A stretch of 14,953 nt of DNA from WRAI01 sp031549605 (GCA_031549605.1 JAVBPM010000078.1:1-14953); one strand, 5' to 3'; shown: positions 1-6,304, numbered from the stretch's first letter. Program-made: numbers and translations. Notes: generated by a model not told the origin, from the sequence alone.

Positions 1-5
1 AGCCT

Positions 6-1139
6 CTAGCCGCGTCTCAACCCCTCCACCGCCCGTGCCAGCTGAACCACCTGCGACTCGGTGTTGTACAGCGAGAAACTGACGCGCACCGTGCCGCCGT
101 CCATCGTGCCGGCGCTTTGGTGTGCCAGCGGCGCGCAATGATAGCCCGCCCGCACGGCAATGCCTTTCTGTGCCAGCTGCTCGGCCGCCGACTCCGAGTC
201 GAGTCCGTCCACCGTGAACGACAGCACACCGACCTGATTGCTCAAATCGTCGGCGTGGTAAAGCTTGACGCCGGCCACTCTCGATAGCCGGTCAAGCAGC
301 AGCTTCAGCAGCTTGTGCTCATGCGTGGCCACGGCGGCAACGCCTTTTTGCTTGACAAAGGCAAGACCCTCGATCAAACCGGCCACACCCGGCACATTGG
401 GTGTGCCCGCTTCCAGCCGCTCGGGCAGGTCGTCGGGCATCTCGTGCCGCTGCGACCGACTACCCGTGCCGCCAAACAACAGCGGCGTCAGCGTCAGCCC
501 GTCCGGCACCAGCAACAGCCCCGTGCCCTGTGGCCCGTACAGCCCCTTGTGTCCGGCGCAGCAGACCACCGCCCGCGGCAGCGCGCGGCAGTCGAGCGGC
601 ACATGACCAGCCGACTGCGCCGCGTCAACAATCAGCGGCACGCCCTGCTCCGCGCACAGCGCGGCAATGTCCTCCACCGGCGCAATCGAGCCAAAGACAT
701 TGGACACATGACACAGCACCGCCAGCCTGACGCCGTTCTGCCGTAGCGCCGCGCGCCAGTTGTCCAGCGTTTGCTCCGGCGCAAAAAAAGGGCAGTCAAC
801 CGCCTGTAGCGTCACGCCGCGCGCGGCGTACAACCGCCGCATGACGGCGTTGTGCTCGTAGCTGCTGTGCAGCACCGTGCCGCTAGCCGGCAGTAACGCC
901 GCCAGCGCCGTGTTAAGTGCATGCGTCGCGTTGCTGGTGAAAATCACATTTTCCGGCTGCGGCACATGAAAAAAGTCGGCCACCGCCTCGCGACCGTTGA
1001 GCAATATATCGGCAGCGCGCATGGCGCCTTGGTGCAGCCCTCGACCCGGTCCGGCCGCCGTGGTCAGCGCCCGTTTGACCGCCTCACCCACCTTATAAGG
1101 CTTCTGCATTGTCGTCGCGGCGTTGTCAAAATAGATCAC
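6..1139 (-). CDS. Cysteine desulfurase family protein (EF2568-type class V aminotransferase)
   Basis: PLP-dependent class V aminotransferase of 377 residues, the normal size for cysteine desulfurases, which remove sulfur (or selenium from selenocysteine) and pass it to acceptors as a persulfide. Visible: an N-terminal FDNAATT motif; His96 in YEHNA, which would stack on the PLP ring; Asp172 in VDAAQSAGH; the Schiff-base Lys198 in AGHKGLYGPQG; the RAGYHCAPLAH loop with catalytic Cys335; and a C-terminal TVRVSFSLYNT segment. The pattern best fits the EF2568 subfamily rather than IscS or NifS. The start is GTG at 1139, overlapping the stop of the upstream DUF3343 gene in the string GTGA. An AAGGAG ribosome site lies 8 bases upstream, inside that gene, which points to translational coupling. 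In Enterococcus faecalis this family sits with selD and a DUF3343 gene, so a selenium-related role is possible but not shown here. The stop (TAG) is 5 bases from the window edge, so further operon genes could follow. Confidence 0.93.
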   Translation of the reverse strand: MIYFDNAATTMQKPYKVGEAVKRALTTAAGPGRGLHQGAMRAADILLNGREAVADFFHVPQPENVIFTSNATHALNTALAALLPASGTVLHSSYEHNAVMRRLYAARGVTLQAVDCPFFAPEQTLDNWRAALRQNGVRLAVLCHVSNVFGSIAPVEDIAALCAEQGVPLIVDAAQSAGHVPLDCRALPRAVVCCAGHKGLYGPQGTGLLLVPDGLTLTPLLFGGTGSRSQRHEMPDDLPERLEAGTPNVPGVAGLIEGLAFVKQKGVAAVATHEHKLLKLLLDRLSRVAGVKLYHADDLSNQVGVLSFTVDGLDSESAAEQLAQKGIAVRAGYHCAPLAHQSAGTMDGGTVRVSFSLYNTESQVVQLARAVEGLRRG

Positions 1140-1390
1140 AGGCTCATCTCCTTATAGCTGCCGTCTGACAAAATGCAAAAAACCCGCTGCGGCTTCAGGT
1201 CGCGCTGGCTCAACAGCTCCAGTGCCTGCGTCAGCGTTTTTTCCGCCGTGCGCACAGCATAGATGCAGCCCTCCTCACCCGGCTCCGGCTTGATTTTAGC
1301 GATATGTCCGCGCAGGCCGGCCCGTTCCAGCGCACGCGCCGTCCGCTGCGCGTAGGTGAGCGAACGGCTCACCATAAGGCAATCAGTCAT
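1136..1390 (-). CDS. DUF3343 putative sulfur/selenium carrier-like protein
   Basis: A small protein of 84 residues matching the DUF3343 (putative Se/S carrier-like) pattern. It has a short beta strand at the N-terminus (CLMVSRS), a helix rich in Arg and Ala, a middle motif EEGCIYAVRT with Cys42 as the likely carrier residue, and a C-terminal helix and strand. Proteins of this family are thought to carry sulfur or selenium in the manner of TusA/YedF; that function is inferred, not proven. It is the first gene of a two-gene unit with the cysteine desulfurase, which could load this cysteine. The last codons contain the ribosome site of the desulfurase gene, and the two frames overlap by 4 bases. 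Its own ribosome site is weak (AAAGGGATG, about 12 bases from the ATG), so translation may be modest. Confidence 0.82.
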   Translation of the reverse strand: MTDCLMVSRSLTYAQRTARALERAGLRGHIAKIKPEPGEEGCIYAVRTAEKTLTQALELLSQRDLKPQRVFCILSDGSYKEMSL

Positions 1391-1421
1391 TTAGCGTCAC
1401 ATCCCTTTCATCTCTGCCTAC

Positions 1422-1451
1422 ATTGTATGAGCCAACCGAGCAGGGCGTGAA
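1422..1451 (-). promoter_or_regulatory. Possible promoter of the DUF3343-desulfurase unit
   Basis: On the minus strand a TTCACG-like -35 (1446-1451) is followed after 18 bases by TACAAT (1422-1427). The -10 is good and the -35 is poor. The predicted transcript would start near 1415, giving a leader of about 25 bases. Confidence 0.4.
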
Positions 1452-1497
1452 GCGTCGCCGCTTGTCGAAGTTGTTTGAAAAAACAAAAAATTGGCTC

Positions 1498-1526
1498 TTG
1501 CCAACCGTTCAAAGATGTGCTATTAT
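1498..1526 (+). promoter_or_regulatory. Promoter of tRNA-Asp
   Basis: TTGCCA (1498-1503), 17 bases, then TATTAT (1521-1526) preceded by TGC, giving an extended -10. An A-rich tract at about 1478-1490 resembles an UP element, as expected of a strong stable-RNA promoter. The predicted start is near 1533, about 26 bases before the mature tRNA. Confidence 0.85.
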
Positions 1527-1558
1527 CTACTGGCGCCTAATTGAAACGCGCAACAGCT

Positions 1559-1635
1559 GGCCCGGTAGTTCAGTTGGTTAGAACGCTAGCCTGTCACGCT
1601 AGAGGTCGACGGTTCGAGCCCGTTCCGGGTCGCCA
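1559..1635 (+). tRNA. tRNA-Asp (anticodon GTC)
   Basis: A full cloverleaf of 77 bases. The acceptor arm GGCCCGG pairs with CCGGGTC with one G-U pair. The D arm contains AGTTGGTTAGA, the anticodon loop CTGTCAC holds GTC, and the T arm carries GGTTCGAGCC. The discriminator is G and the CCA end (1633-1635) is encoded. It reads the Asp codons GAC and GAT. It has its own promoter and is followed closely by a second tRNA gene with a separate promoter. Confidence 0.97.
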
Positions 1636-1638
1636 GCC

Positions 1639-1672
1639 AATGCAGCGGCTTGAAAAATCAAGCCGCTGCATT
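1639..1672 (+). repeat. Perfect 15-bp inverted repeat between the two tRNA genes
   Basis: The arms at 1639-1653 and 1658-1672 are perfect reverse complements around an AAAA loop. The hairpin starts 3 bases after the CCA of tRNA-Asp, where a terminator would be expected. It is not followed by a U-tract on either strand; on the plus strand CC and an A run follow. It may be a non-canonical terminator, a processing or stability hairpin for the tRNA 3' trailer, or a member of a dispersed palindromic repeat. Confidence 0.75.
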
Positions 1673-1682
1673 CCAAAAAAAC

Positions 1683-1711
1683 TTGCATTTAACCCGCCGG
1701 TATGCTATACT
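1683..1711 (+). promoter_or_regulatory. Promoter of tRNA-Thr (extended -10)
   Basis: TTGCAT (1683-1688), a 17-base spacer, then TATACT (1706-1711) preceded by TGC, an extended -10. The predicted start is near 1718, some 16 bases before the mature tRNA. The 10-mer TGCTATACTG is identical at the hpt and vanY promoters in this window. Confidence 0.85.
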
Positions 1712-1733
1712 GCTCCCTGCTACAATCGAATAT

Positions 1734-1809
<76 letters not shown>

Positions 1810-1855
1810 AACCCTTGATGTATCTATGTTTTAGATGTTTCAGGGGTTCTTTTTT
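1810..1855 (+). terminator. Intrinsic terminator after tRNA-Thr
   Basis: AACCCTTG (1810-1817) pairs with CAGGGGTT (1841-1848) with one G-U pair, and a small inner ATCT/AGAT stem forms within the loop. C and then six T residues (1850-1855) follow. It ends tRNA transcription before the downstream small gene, which has no convincing promoter of its own and may depend on read-through. Confidence 0.8.
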
Positions 1856-1907
1856 ACCCTGTGTCTGCACGACGGCTACAACGCCTCATTAAAAAGGAGA
1901 TTGCCCC

Positions 1908-2225
1908 ATGGACGAACCCATAGTAATAACCCTATGCGGCAGTATGAAATTTTCCCAGGAAATGATGAGGCTTGCTTGGGAACTCGAATTAAAAGAGGGC
2001 TATGCCGTGATACAATGCGTTTACAACGCCGGTGGGCAAAGCGGCGCTGCACTGGACGTCGAGTTGTTGAGTAGGATTCACCGCAAAAAGATAGCCATCA
2101 GCGACGCCATCTATGTGGTCAACGTCGGTGGGTATATAGGCGACAGCACGAAAGCCGAAATGGCATATGCAAAAGCATTGGGCAAGACCATCTTGTCACT
2201 AGAGCCGCTTGACTCTGCTCTGTAA
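1908..2225 (+). CDS. Small nucleoside deoxyribosyltransferase-like (DUF4406-like) protein
   Basis: A 105-residue protein that starts with a beta strand and the motif ITLCGSMKF. It continues with a helix, IHRKKIAISDAIYVVN at about 57-72, then GGYIGDSTKAEMAYA at about 74-88. This matches the Rossmann-like fold of nucleoside 2-deoxyribosyltransferases and the related DUF4406 family. Glu84 sits where the catalytic nucleophile of the deoxyribosyltransferases lies, and Gly-Ser near the N-terminus would bind phosphate. The protein is shorter than true enzymes of the family (about 140-160 residues), so the activity is uncertain. The start is ATG with a strong AAAAGGAG site 9 bases upstream. Codon use differs from the neighbours: five ATA and two AGG codons and a visibly higher AT content, which suggests acquisition. 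The gene lies just behind a tRNA terminator, and no convincing promoter was found in the 50 bases before it. Confidence 0.8.
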   Translation: MDEPIVITLCGSMKFSQEMMRLAWELELKEGYAVIQCVYNAGGQSGAALDVELLSRIHRKKIAISDAIYVVNVGGYIGDSTKAEMAYAKALGKTILSLEPLDSAL

Positions 2226-2245
2226 AGAATGAGATTTATCACACA

Positions 2246-2277
2246 AAAAGCGCTGTACCAATCGGCACAGCGCTTTT
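2246..2277. terminator. Bidirectional intrinsic terminator between convergent genes
   Basis: AAAAGCGCTGT (2246-2256) and ACAGCGCTTTT (2267-2277) form an 11-bp stem with T runs on both strands. It lies 20 bases after the stop of the plus-strand small gene and 8 bases after the minus-strand carboxypeptidase gene, and can serve both. Confidence 0.85.
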
Positions 2278-2285
2278 AACTGTAT

Positions 2286-3155
2286 CTACAACGCCAAATA
2301 TTCCTCCAGACAAATCCCCTGCTCGTATATGTACTGCGCCGCCTCGCGGCCGACGTAGCGGTAGTGCCACGGCTCGTAGATAATGCCGGTGATATCACTT
2401 TTGCCCGACGGATAACGCAGAATAAAGCCATACCGCCAGCTATTTTTCATCAGCCAGCGCTGCACGGCCGTTTTTTCCTGCGAGGGTGTCAAATTTTGGT
2501 TGTTCTCGTCAACGATGTCGAGCGCCAGACCCAACTGGTGCTCGCTGGTGCCCGGCACGGCCACAACCGTGCCCGCCTTAACCAGCGCGTCGGCTCTGGC
2601 ATAGCCGCTGTTCATCAATCGACGCACCTTGTTGTCATACAGCGCCTGCTGCTGCTTTTGCGTGCGGAAGGCGGCGCATATGTAGGGTGACAAACCGGCG
2701 GCGCGGCAATCGTCTATCATGGCCTTCAAATCGGGATAGCAGCGCTCGTCTACCGACAGCCCGTTGTTCAGCTTTTTGAACGTAATGTCGTAGCCATCGG
2801 GCACGCGGTGCCACGGGTTAACCAAAATCAGCCGCCAATCGGCTGGCGGTTGCGCCTCGGGCGCCGGTGTCGGCGTCTCCTCCTGCTGTGCGGCGCCGGC
2901 GTCGGCAGGAACCTGACCCGGCTCAACCACAACAGGCGGTGCCGTCGTGGCAGAAGCCTGCTTTGGCGTGGCCGTTGGTGCCGTGCTGTCGGACATCGTC
3001 AGCGCCGGCCGCACGCCATACCACATCGCAAAGAAAATTGCCAACAACGGTAATGTCGTAACAAAAAGCCGCAACCGTCTTTTTTTATGTCTTTTGCCAA
3101 CTCGACCACGCGTCTGCGCGCCGGTTTGATCTTGTTTCCGCGTCTGTTGTGCCAT
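2286..3155 (-). CDS. D-alanyl-D-alanine carboxypeptidase, VanY family (membrane-anchored)
   Basis: A zinc peptidase of the VanY/M15 family (289 residues) that removes the terminal D-Ala from peptidoglycan stem peptides outside the membrane. The N-terminus is very basic, followed by one membrane segment at about 28-46. A Pro/Thr/Ala/Gln-rich linker follows (about 55-105), then the catalytic domain. Zinc ligands His206 and Asp213 lie in SEHQLGLALD, and catalytic Glu261 and zinc ligand His264 in EPWHYRYVG. The open frame extends upstream to a TTG at 3257, but ATG at 3155 was chosen because a GAAAGGG ribosome site lies just before it and because this start places the basic region and anchor at the N-terminus. 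With this start, the leader from the predicted promoter is about 110 bases. There are no van resistance genes nearby, so a housekeeping wall-trimming role is more likely than glycopeptide resistance. Confidence 0.9.
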   Translation of the reverse strand: MAQQTRKQDQTGAQTRGRVGKRHKKRRLRLFVTTLPLLAIFFAMWYGVRPALTMSDSTAPTATPKQASATTAPPVVVEPGQVPADAGAAQQEETPTPAPEAQPPADWRLILVNPWHRVPDGYDITFKKLNNGLSVDERCYPDLKAMIDDCRAAGLSPYICAAFRTQKQQQALYDNKVRRLMNSGYARADALVKAGTVVAVPGTSEHQLGLALDIVDENNQNLTPSQEKTAVQRWLMKNSWRYGFILRYPSGKSDITGIIYEPWHYRYVGREAAQYIYEQGICLEEYLAL

Positions 3156-3272
3156 AGTTTTCCCTTTCAAGCATGCCAAGGCAATGCCAATACGATCCAC
3201 TGTCAACCAGCCGCGCACTGCGCGACCTATCGTCATAGCGCTCATCGCGCCACACAATCCCTTTTTATCGAC

Positions 3273-3301
3273 AGTATAGCACAGTTTCCGCCATTTGTTA
3301 A
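3273..3301 (-). promoter_or_regulatory. Promoter of the VanY-family gene (extended -10)
   Basis: On the minus strand TTAACA (3296-3301), 17 bases, then TATACT (3273-3278) preceded by TGC. The predicted start is near 3266, about 110 bases upstream of the chosen ATG. The rest of the upstream spacer to about 3411 holds no gene, repeat or other signal that I can identify. Confidence 0.8.
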
Positions 3302-3411
3302 GTACCTAGGCCTACCATTTTTGTGTAAAAACTACCCTGCCCCGCAATTGACCAACGTCGCACACCAGAAGGTCGTTCGCCGTCATCGTCGGCTTCGCGA
3401 AATTGCAGCAT

Positions 3412-3449
3412 AAAAAGCCCGCCCGCTGCAAACGCAGCGGGCGGGCTTT
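3412..3449 (-). terminator. Intrinsic terminator after the REC-HD-GYP gene
   Basis: A perfect 16-bp GC-rich stem, AAAGCCCGCCCGCTGC (3414-3429) with its complement (3434-3449), around a 4-base loop. On the minus strand it is followed by TTTTT. It ends the histidine kinase/response regulator operon. Confidence 0.9.
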
Positions 3450-3458
3450 ACAGTAAAC

Positions 3459-4547
3459 CTAATTCAATGCCGTGGTAACGATGTCTTCCTCGCTGTCACC
3501 CATCGACAGCCGCACTTCGTCAAACTTGTCGGCCACCGTCATCATGACGCGCACGACATTGGGGTCAAACTGCGTGCCGCTGCCCTTTTGAATTAATTCC
3601 AGCGTCTCCTCGTGTGACAGTGCCGGCTTGTAGCAGCGCTTGTTGACCAGCGCGTCGTAGACATCGACCACCGATAGAATGCGGGCAGCCAGCGGAATGG
3701 CCTCGCCGGCAATATGGTCGGGATAGCCGTTGCCGTCCCAGCGCTCGTGGTGGTGGCGGCAAATATCCTGACAGTGTTTCAAATACAGCCGGTCATCCGT
3801 GGCATCCTTGGCAATGGCGTCGATAATCTCCGAGCCGATGGTGCTGTGACGCTTAATGACCTCAAACTCCTCGTCAGTCAGCCGACCCGGCTTGAGCAGA
3901 ATGTTGTCGGGAATGCCGATTTTGCCGATGTCATGCAGCGCCACGGCGTTGATAATCGAATTGGGAAACTGCTTGAGCAGCTGCTTGTTAAAATAGTCGT
4001 CGCGCAGCATGGCGCCGATGAGAATACGCGTCAGCTCACAGGTGCGGCGTACGTGCGCGCCCGATTCCAAGCTGCGGTACTCAATGATGGTCGCCAGCGT
4101 CTCCAGCGTGCGCTCGTGCACGGCAATCAGCTCGGCGGTCTTCTTCTCCAGCAGCTCCTCAAGACTCTGCCGGTACTGCGCCAGCGCAATGTGGTTTTCC
4201 ACACGCGCGCGCACCACGTCGGGGTTGATGGGCTTGGTGATAAAGTCGTTGGCACCACTCTCAATGCCCTTGGACTCGTTGCTCTTGGCGTCGGCGGCGG
4301 TAATCAGCAGCACGGGGATGTGCTGCGTCCGCGCGTTGCCGCGGATCATCTCAAGCGTTTGATAGCCGTCCATACCCGGCATCATAATGTCCAGCAGCAC
4401 CGCCTTGGGCAGCTCGGCGACGTTAAACAGATAGTCAATGGCCTCAACGCCATTCTCTGCTTCCGCGATTTCATAGGTATCATTGAGAATCTCGCTTAAA
4501 ATCATGCGGTTAATATCGACGTCATCGACAATCAGAACGCTGGCCAT
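3459..4547 (-). CDS. Response regulator with HD-GYP output domain (predicted c-di-GMP phosphodiesterase)
   Basis: A 362-residue two-domain protein of the RpfG type. Residues 1-122 form a receiver domain with acidic pocket Asp8/Asp9, phospho-acceptor Asp53 (LLDIMMPGMDG), Thr84 and Lys105 (KP). A coiled linker follows (about 122-150), then an HD-GYP domain (about 150-345): His165 in SGAHVRR, HD..GK at 205-209, His234, HHH at 265-267, GYP at 274-276, and Asp295 in VVDVYDAL. With all these metal and signature residues present, it should hydrolyse cyclic di-GMP when phosphorylated, lowering the cellular level of this second messenger. Its ATG is preceded by GGGGAG with 8-base spacing. It lies 18 bases downstream of the histidine kinase gene, which is its probable phosphodonor. 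A strong terminator follows. Confidence 0.93.
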   Translation of the reverse strand: MASVLIVDDVDINRMILSEILNDTYEIAEAENGVEAIDYLFNVAELPKAVLLDIMMPGMDGYQTLEMIRGNARTQHIPVLLITAADAKSNESKGIESGANDFITKPINPDVVRARVENHIALAQYRQSLEELLEKKTAELIAVHERTLETLATIIEYRSLESGAHVRRTCELTRILIGAMLRDDYFNKQLLKQFPNSIINAVALHDIGKIGIPDNILLKPGRLTDEEFEVIKRHSTIGSEIIDAIAKDATDDRLYLKHCQDICRHHHERWDGNGYPDHIAGEAIPLAARILSVVDVYDALVNKRCYKPALSHEETLELIQKGSGTQFDPNVVRVMMTVADKFDEVRLSMGDSEEDIVTTALN

Positions 4548-4565
4548 AACAACTTCTCCCCTTTT

Positions 4566-6194
4566 CTACGCTTTGCTGTTAATATACTGTTCCACACAGG
4601 TGTTGGCATGTTCAAAGGCGGCCAACAAGTCGTCAAGCGTCTCCTGTGTGTAATACTCCATCGCCAACTGCGCCTGCAGCACCTCCAGCACGCCGAACAA
4701 TTCGTCCAGTGCCAGATTGACCGCCGTGTTTTGGATCATCGCGGCAATCGACTGCGCCATCTTCCAGTTTCCATCGTGTGTCGCCTGCGCCAGCTGCCGC
4801 TGGTTTGGGTTGTGTAAAAAACTTCGCAGCAACGCAATCAGCACATTTTCGTTGTCCATCACGCGCTTCAGCGCCATTTCGACATTAAAGAACTGCGCGT
4901 TCATATCACTGGCAACGGACGACAGTTTTCGCCCTTTTGTTTCGACGGGCTCTGGTTCCGAAAAGTTCCGGATATTGTCCAAAAGGCTGTCGTATCCGCC
5001 CTCATTGCGACGCACATCTATACCATGCTGCGCGACGTCGTCGACAATCGCTTGGCAATTAAGCATTATCGTAGCGTCAGCCACGTCGAGCGGCAGCATA
5101 ACGGTAAACACCGTACCGGCATTCCGGCGGCTCTCGACCTCAAGCGTGCCGTGCATCATTTTCACAAGGCGGTTGGACAGCGCCATACCCAGCCCAACGC
5201 CGCCGTACTCGCGCGTGGCGGTGCCGTCCACCTGTTCAAAGAGATTAAACAGCACCTGTTGCTGCTCCTTGGACATACCGATGCCGGTGTCACTGACAGC
5301 GATGGTCAATCGTAGTTGTCCGGCGCCCATCTCCTCGCCCGCCAGCAGCAGTCGCACCGTGCCCTCGTTGGGCGTAAACTTGACCGCGTTGTCAAACAAA
5401 CTACCGACAATCTGGCCGATATGCGCGGCGTCGCCCAGCAGCATGGCAGGCAGGTAGCCGCAAGCGCCCAGCTCAAGCTGAAGGCGTTTTTCCTTAATCA
5501 AATCAATAAACGGCGTAATACACTGTGTCACAATAGACGCCAGCAAAAAGGGCCCGATGTCCAACGACAAATTATTGGACTCAATGCTCGACATGCTGAG
5601 CAGCCCGTCAATCAGGTTGGACAGGTGCTTGGCCGAATTGTCCAGCATGTTCAGCGTCTTGCTGACGTATTCCGACTCGCAGGCGTTAAGCGCGATGTGG
5701 TTGAGACCAATGATATGATTGACCGGCGTCTTTAGCTCATGGCTGACGCGCGATAAAAAGTCGGCCTTTGTCTTGTCGCTCTCGGCAGCCTGAGCGGTCG
5801 CTTTTTCCAGCTGGCGCGCTGTCATAACCTCATGGGTAATATCAATGTTGCTCTGCACGTGCACAAGGCGTCCGTCAATCCACGGCATGGTGGTATCCGT
5901 CTTGCGGCAATAGGTTTGCGCCTTATCGTCGTGCTGTTCCCACACGATAACCTGCTGCGGGTTCTCTCGCAACTGTGGCTTGGGACAAAGTGCGCACGGC
6001 ACATCCATGCCGCCCACCAGTCGCCAGCACTTGCCGCCCTGACCCTGTTCGTGAAGTCGGTACATCTGCCGCAGCGCTTTGTTGGTGTAGAGAATCTCGT
6101 CGGTGTCCAGGTCGGTGATCAACAGCGCCACGCCGGTGTGGTCAAGCAGCGACTCAAACACATCCGCCGCGTTTTTGTCCGACACATTTTCCAC
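4566..6194 (-). CDS. PAS-domain sensor histidine kinase with degenerate C-terminal HPt-like domain
   Basis: A soluble kinase of 542 residues with no membrane segment. Residues 1-125 form a PAS sensor with Cys56, Cys67, Cys70 (PCALCP) and Cys96, a possible redox or metal site. The HisKA domain has phospho-acceptor His152 in SHELKTP. The HATPase domain shows the N box (DNAVKF), G1 (DTGIGM), F box (LFEQVDG) and G2 (GGVGLGMAL). After a linker, residues 441-499 align without gaps to residues 9-67 of the HPt protein encoded divergently, but the histidine position is Ala485. The kinase should phosphorylate the REC-HD-GYP protein encoded 18 bases downstream. The longest open frame begins at a TTG (6224), but GTG at 6194 was chosen: GGAGG lies 8 bases before it, and 6224 falls upstream of the predicted transcription start (about 6220). 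Sensed signal unknown. Confidence 0.9.
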   Translation of the reverse strand: MENVSDKNAADVFESLLDHTGVALLITDLDTDEILYTNKALRQMYRLHEQGQGGKCWRLVGGMDVPCALCPKPQLRENPQQVIVWEQHDDKAQTYCRKTDTTMPWIDGRLVHVQSNIDITHEVMTARQLEKATAQAAESDKTKADFLSRVSHELKTPVNHIIGLNHIALNACESEYVSKTLNMLDNSAKHLSNLIDGLLSMSSIESNNLSLDIGPFLLASIVTQCITPFIDLIKEKRLQLELGACGYLPAMLLGDAAHIGQIVGSLFDNAVKFTPNEGTVRLLLAGEEMGAGQLRLTIAVSDTGIGMSKEQQQVLFNLFEQVDGTATREYGGVGLGMALSNRLVKMMHGTLEVESRRNAGTVFTVMLPLDVADATIMLNCQAIVDDVAQHGIDVRRNEGGYDSLLDNIRNFSEPEPVETKGRKLSSVASDMNAQFFNVEMALKRVMDNENVLIALLRSFLHNPNQRQLAQATHDGNWKMAQSIAAMIQNTAVNLALDELFGVLEVLQAQLAMEYYTQETLDDLLAAFEHANTCVEQYINSKA

Positions 6195-6207
6195 AGACCT
6201 CTCCTCC
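6192..6207 (-). promoter_or_regulatory. Ribosome site deciding a GTG start for the kinase
   Basis: Reading the minus strand, GGAGGAGAGGTCT directly precedes GTG (6192-6194). The GGAGG core lies 8 bases from the start codon, close to the ideal distance. Neither the ATG at 6209 nor the TTG at 6224 has such a site. Confidence 0.75.
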
Positions 6208-6226
6208 ATTCCCAGTGGCTCCAACC

Positions 6227-6255
6227 ATCATATAGGATATGCTTTATTTTGACAA
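6227..6255 (-). promoter_or_regulatory. Promoter of the kinase/HD-GYP operon
   Basis: On the minus strand TTGTCA (6250-6255), 17 bases, then TATGAT (6227-6232), near-consensus for sigma-A. The predicted start is near 6220, which leaves a leader of about 26 bases before the GTG at 6194. Confidence 0.82.
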
Positions 6256-6278
6256 GCAGTTTTACAGTAAAACGCTTG
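6253..6278. promoter_or_regulatory. Palindromic operator candidate between divergent kinase and HPt promoters
   Basis: GTTTTAC (6259-6265), A, GTAAAAC (6267-6273) is a perfect 15-base palindrome. It is flanked by CAAGC (6253-6257) and GCTTG (6274-6278), which extend the dyad with one unpaired base. The outer arms lie inside both -35 boxes: minus-strand TTGTCA at 6250-6255 and plus-strand TTGCTC at 6276-6281. A dimeric regulator bound here would block or control both promoters at once. The regulator is not encoded in the window, unless an output of this system acts on it indirectly. Confidence 0.65.
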
Positions 6279-6304
6279 CTCTTTGCAAAAAAAGATGCTA
6301 TACT
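6276..6304 (+). promoter_or_regulatory. Promoter of the HPt gene (extended -10)
   Basis: TTGCTC (6276-6281), 17 bases, then TATACT (6299-6304) preceded by TGC. The predicted start is near 6311, leaving a leader of about 33 bases before the ATG at 6344. Confidence 0.83.

Noticed and set aside
1639..1672. Ordinary rho-independent terminator of tRNA-Asp
   Set aside because: No T run follows the stem on either strand, so it is listed as an inverted repeat of uncertain role.
2286..3155. Glycopeptide resistance gene vanY of a van cluster
   Set aside because: No vanR/S/H/A/X-like genes are nearby; VanY-family carboxypeptidases are common housekeeping enzymes in clostridia.
3156..3257. N-terminal extension of the VanY protein to a TTG start
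   Set aside because: It would put 34 extra residues before the basic membrane-anchor region, and the TTG lacks a well-spaced ribosome site, whereas the ATG at 3155 has GAAAGGG upstream.
3714..4499. A 261-codon plus-strand open frame opposite the REC-HD-GYP gene
   Set aside because: The HD-GYP and receiver motifs on the minus strand are unmistakable; the opposite frame has low-complexity Leu/Gln/Val/Gly content and no motif.
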